Positions 59,671 to 64,000 of a stretch of DNA of 64,000 nucleotides are shown piece by piece. The number at the start of each line of letters is the position of its first letter. Position 1 is the stretch's first letter. The DNA is taken from assembly GCF_022965805.1 (NCBI RefSeq), contig NW_027331330.1, forward strand, positions 1-64,000, read 5' to 3'. The translations under genes and the position numbers were made by a program. The notes beneath the pieces were generated by a model. The model made no database searches, was not told the origin of the DNA, and saw only the letters and a list, made by a program, of their open reading frames with translations. Source of the stretch: Primulina eburnea (taxonomy: Eukaryota > Streptophyta > Magnoliopsida > Lamiales > Gesneriaceae).

Positions 59671-59924
59671 ACTGAAAGCGGACCGGTTACGATAGCCGGA
59701 AGCGCAACGGAAGTCAAAAATTTTTAATTTTAGCACAAAAATTCGGCCACCATATATATTTTGTGTAATATTTACAAAATCACAAAAACATGCATAGGAT
59801 GTTTAAGAAAGATTTACCTATCAACCCCTTAGAGTTGATGAATGGCACCAACTAAAGTGTAAACACTTTAGCTCTTGTATGGATGAAAATCTACAAGCAC
59901 ACCTTCTTCCTCTTCAAGAATTAG
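59671..59924. other. Unassigned sequence between satellite and element D
   Basis: About 250 bp, AT-rich, with no ORF of note. The left end (gcggaccggttacgatagccggaagcgcaacgg) is GC-richer than the rest. It is neither satellite nor any LTR seen in the window. It could be the end of another element or host DNA; I cannot tell which. Confidence 0.4.
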
Positions 59925-61647
59925 TGTGGGGACCCGGGCTCTAACTCTATTCTTTTGGGATTTAATTGGATCTTTGTTCGAAAATGTGGGTCAAAAATTT
60001 TGCTTTTAACTTTAATTCAAATGTATTAACTAAAGCATAACATATCTCGATAAGAATTAAACAACGTAATGTACATACAAGTCTGTTCGTACAAACATAC
60101 ACTAGTGTTCAAATGACAACTACAAACATAGGTAGTACAAGTTTCATAAGAAAACACTAGTAATCTGCAATGCCCGAGATCTCCACGCTATCATCATCTC
60201 TCATCTAGCTCGTGATCCCGATCCTGCCCCACCTGTTGCCATGCACACATACAGACACGACAACAGCCGGATAACTCCTGTGAGAACATATCCCAGTATA
60301 AAACATGGATGCATGCAATGTAATAAATCATATACAAATGCATAACATAAATCAAGTAACATGAATATAAATCTACACATGTAGTAGAATACAAATCTGT
60401 ATTCAACATTCAAATCTTGACTCGACTCTTTTCTAATCTAGGGATCCCAGTGTGAATAAGACGGTCTGTTACCTACCCAACCACTCGAGGCAACGGTACG
60501 TCTTATTCCTAGACTTCGGTCAACTCTGTATCGAGGGTCTACACATATAGCAAATCTGCTCCTATGCGTCGATACACCGAAACGTCTAGTTTTGGCAAGT
60601 CTGCCAATCTCTCCTATCTCAGGACTCGAATATAAATCAATAAACAAGGCATTACATAATCAAATGTAATAACAATCTAGTATGTGATTTAGGGAAACTC
60701 GTATCAAATCTGAATCGAGTTGTGCAATCCCGTGACAACATGAATTATACCTTTCTTGTCGCACTGTCTGTCGAGATCTTGAATCAAATGTCAAACCTGT
60801 TACTTCAAATCTGAAATGGCGATATACAAATGTTCTATATCAAACCACAACTCAAGCAAATCTTGGAATAATCAATAATCAGTCTTGCTACAAATTGACG
60901 GCGTAACGGCGTATTCTCGCAATACCGATCAACTCAAACAATAATACACAATCATAATTCATTCCCAACAACTCATAATCTCATCTACACCTCAATCCAC
61001 CAGCTAGAATCTGTAAAATCTTCACATAATACATGCTGGAATTTCGAACAAAAGCATACGATATCCGAAAATCAATCTGATAACGAATCTACGATGCTCG
61101 ATATACCAAGAACACATATTTCTAACAAAATCATAATTTCCCCAATACATAGATTTCGAACCATGCTGAAAAGGAGATATACTTACATCCTTTTGAAGCT
61201 AGTGAAGCAAGGAACTCAAATCTATACTTGGACTAGAATTTGGATGGGTAAATCTTGCACAAAATGATTTCTAAGCCATGAAGAAATTGAGATATCTAAG
61301 CTTGCTCTCGGTTCATCCTTGCTGAAAGTGAAGAAGAGTGATTCAGCATCAATCCATATATATATATACATGCCATGTGTCAACATTAAAATCAAAGGTG
61401 GCAATCTCGCATGCAGACCGCGGGTGCGGTGTCTCAAGAGCGCGGGTGCGCTGTGCTCACGGCAAATTAATCTAACATTGCAGCACCTAGACCGAGGGTG
61501 CGGTCCTTACATGACCGCGGGTGCGGTCTTGCTAACACCTCAGGTGCGGTGTGGCTTCGGCCCTGCTGCTCCAAAATCTCATAATTCATGCATTCTTATC
61601 TATACAAGTCTAACATCAATGCCAATTGACAATTCTCGAGCCTTACA
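59925..61647 (-). repeat. Putative 3' LTR of element D
   Basis: On the - strand it begins TGTAAGGCTCGAG right after a polypurine tract, and probably ends at GGGTCCCCACA, where the + strand reads tgtggggaccc at 59925. Length about 1.7 kb. It holds the same kind of GC-rich mini-repeats near its start and a TA-rich TATA-like run after them. The right boundary (61647) is well supported by the tract; the left boundary rests only on the TG/CA ends. Confidence 0.7.
61418..61550 (-). promoter_or_regulatory. GC-rich mini-repeats in the D LTR
   Basis: Four to five copies of the CCGCACCCGCGG-type motif on the - strand (+ strand accgcgggtgcggt), about 100-230 bp into the LTR. A TATATATATATA run at 61356-61368 follows in the direction of transcription. 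Confidence 0.6.
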
Positions 61648-61663
61648 TTTCTCCCCCTCTTAG
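61648..61663 (-). other. Polypurine tract of element D
   Basis: On the - strand TAAGAGGGGGAGAAA precedes the TG of the LTR. The interval 61664-61749 between it and the pol stop is short spacer. Confidence 0.8.
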
Positions 61664-61749
61664 ACAGGAGTTCGTCCTCGAACTCGCAAGCAATTACTCA
61701 TGCAAGTATATATAAAATTGTAAAGTCAAAACGGGAAGAAAGACTCACA

Positions 61750-64000
61750 TCATAAGAATAGCTCGGGATGCCTCTGTCTCATCTCAGACTCTGTCTCCCA
61801 AGTTGCTTCCTCGATTCCATGACGACTCCATTGAATCTTCACTAACGGAATAGTCTTCGTCCTGAGCTTCTTTTCTTTCCGATCAAGAATCTGTATCGGT
61901 CTTTCAACGTAGCTCAAGGTCTGATCTAGCTCGGCTTCGTCAGGCTGAATGATATGAGAACTATCTGGTATATATCTACGCAGCATCGATACATGAAATA
62001 CGTCATGTATCCCAGATAATGAAGGAGGAAGAGCAAGTCTGTAAGCTCGATCGCCAATCTTCTCAAGAATCTCATACGGACCGACGTATCTAGGAGACAA
62101 CTTTCCTCGCTTGCCAAATCTGACAACGCCTCTGAAAGGTGAAATTTTCAAAAATACTCTGTCTCCCTGCTCAAATACCAACGGTCTGCGTCTGACATTG
62201 GCGTATTTCGCTTGTCTATCTTGTGCCGTCTTCATTCGTTTCTGAATGATCTTCACTTTCTCGGTCATCTCACGAATCATATCAGGCCCCAACTCTGGTA
62301 CCTCCGAGATATCATTCCAGTACAATGGAGATCTGCACTTCTTTCCGTATAAAGCTTCGAACGGTGCCATCTCAATACTAGTCTGATAGCTGTTGTTGTA
62401 TGAAAACTCACACAACGGCAATTAATCTTGCCAACTAGTACCAAAGTCTAGTACTACAGCTCTCAGCATATCCTCTAAAGTCTGGATAGTCCGCTCTGAC
62501 TGTCCGTCCGTCTGAGGATGATAAGCAGTGCTCAGGTGTAAAGTCGTACCCAAAGCCTGCTGTAAGCTGTGCCAAAAGTGAGAAGTAAATCGTGGATCAC
62601 GATCTGATACGATCGACTTCGGCACACCGTGCAATTGACAACCTCTCTGACATACAACTCTGCCATCTGATCGTGTCGATAGGTCATTCTGTACGGAATA
62701 AAGCACGCTGATTTGGTCAGTCTGTCTATCACTACCCAAATCGCGTCACGGTCTCGCGAAGATCGAGGTAACTTCGTCACAAAATCCATGGAAATATGGT
62801 CCCATTTCCATTCAGGAATAGACAAACTCTGAAGTAAACCTCCGGGCTTCTTTCTTTCTGCCTTCACCTGCTGGCAATTCAAACATTTAGACACAAATTC
62901 TGCAATATCGGTTTTCATTTGCTTCCACCAGAATTGTGTCTTCAAGTCATTGTACATTTTCCTGCTTCCAGGATGAATGCTGAACCGACTACAGTGTGCC
63001 TCTGACAGGATTCGTCGTCTCAAATCTGAAATCTCTGGCACTACTAAGCGGTTATTCACATACAGAACAGAATATCTAACCTGATATTCTGAGATATGTC
63101 CAGCTCTGACCATATCAATCGATTTCTGCACACTCGGATCAGTCCTCTGCGCTTCTTTGATCCTCGAAATCAGATCTGGCTCAATCTGAATCGCAGCAAG
63201 TCGCAGCGGTCTACTCTTTGTATCAAATGTCAATCCAGACAAGCAACAATCTTCTACTAAATTCGATACATCTATAGTCGACAAGGACAAAGAACATACC
63301 TTTCGACTTAAGGCGTCTGCCGCTGCATTCGACTTTCCTGGATGGTACTTGATCTCGCAATCAAAATCTTTCAGTAGATCAAGCCATCGTCGCTGCCTCA
63401 TATTCAACTCTGACTGAGAAAAGAGATACTTCAGGCTCTTATGATCGGAATAGATCTCAAATTTCTCGCCATATAGATAATGACGCCAGATCTTGAGTGC
63501 AAAAACAATCGCCGCCAATTCGAGATCATGAATCGGATAACGAGTCTCGTGCGGCTTCAGCTGTCTAGAGGCGTACGCTATCACGTGCCCTCGCTGCATA
63601 AGAACACATCCTAACCCTCTGTTAGATGCGTCACAGTATACAACGAATTCACCTGTACCTGCAGGAATTGTCAAGACAGGCGCACTAGTCAGCCTCTTCT
63701 TCAGCTCTACAAAACTGGCTTCACAATCTTCGGACCACACAAATGGCATATTCTTCTGTGTCAACTGGGTGATAGGCTTGGCTATACTGGAGAAATCTCG
63801 AATAAAACGACGATAATACCCGGCTAGACCCATGAAACTGCGTATCTCTGGCACAGAAGTCGGTCTCGGCCAACTGATCACAGCCTCAACTTTACTCGGA
63901 TCTACCGCAAGACAACCTGTCTCAGCCAGAATTCACACTTGGACAGTTTGGCATACAACCGCTCATTCCTTAAAGTCTTCAATACAAGCCTCAGGTGATC
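61750..64000 (-). pseudogene. pol: pol of element D, 3' part (RT end, RNase H, integrase, chromodomain), broken
   Basis: Runs off the window edge on its 5' side. From 64000 downward it encodes the end of RT (CEFWL), RNase H ([25 protein letters not shown]), the HHCC finger (CLNCQQ), the integrase core, the GPF module (GPYEIL) and the chromodomain-like tail (EEATWETESEM), ending PELFL. The catalytic codons are all present: Asp 62784-62786, Asp 62602-62604 and Glu 62494-62496, at D(35)E spacing. Three lesions are visible. About 35 bp are missing near 63915-63930, where FLGHVIS is expected. A 1-bp loss near 62634 shifts the frame at VVRLHG. An in-frame TAA at 62422-62424 follows SWQD. A third Tekay-like subfamily, clearly inactive. 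Confidence 0.92.

Noticed and set aside
61319..61663. 114-codon + strand ORF near 61.3-61.7 kb
   Set aside because: It lies antisense within D's LTR, across the TA run and GC-rich mini-repeats, and has no domain.

Overview
The window is plant (angiosperm) heterochromatin. It contains no host gene, rRNA, tRNA or CRISPR that I can support. It is built from one tandem satellite and several long Ty3/gypsy LTR retrotransposons inserted into it. The elements have Tekay/Del-type chromovirus architecture: Gag with a CCHC knuckle, PR, RT, RNase H, an HHCC/DD35E integrase, a GPF module and a C-terminal chromodomain-like segment, in long LTRs with an initiator-tRNA-Met primer site. The species cannot be fixed from the sequence.

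Layout. 1-19061: satellite array 1, about 52 head-to-tail copies of a 364-bp unit. The unit is the catalytic core of a different Ty3/gypsy integrase, read on the + strand. 19062-25053: left part of element A. 25054-33777: element B, nested in A with a 5-bp target duplication (aaact) and one intact 1490-codon gag-pol. 33778-33864: resumption of A. 33865-41494: element C, inserted in A, with an intact 1476-codon gag-pol and almost identical LTRs. 41495-41698: a second, truncated start of a C-type internal region directly after C's 3' LTR. 41699-49669: satellite array 2, about 22 units of a more mixed variant set. 49686-59482: element E (target duplication acaat), inserted beside a point where the satellite reverses orientation. 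E has a 28-bp deletion in pol and contains an 851-N assembly gap followed by a poorly resolved satellite patch. 59488-59670: reverse-strand satellite fragment. 59671-59924: unassigned sequence. 59925-64000: a decayed element D on the - strand (3' LTR plus the 3' part of pol), cut by the window edge.

History inferred from nesting. An integrase core that had already lost its second catalytic Asp (Asp to Gly in every copy read) was amplified into a satellite. The array later switched orientation and received E, A, B and C. LTR comparison by eye makes E oldest (roughly twenty substitutions between LTRs), B younger and C youngest (about two substitutions). B and C look potentially autonomous. The most unusual features are the integrase-derived satellite with its internal duplication structure, a promoter-spanning mosaic tract in one LTR of B, GC-rich mini-repeats upstream of the promoter in every LTR family, and an LTR-internal-LTR-internal structure facing array 2.
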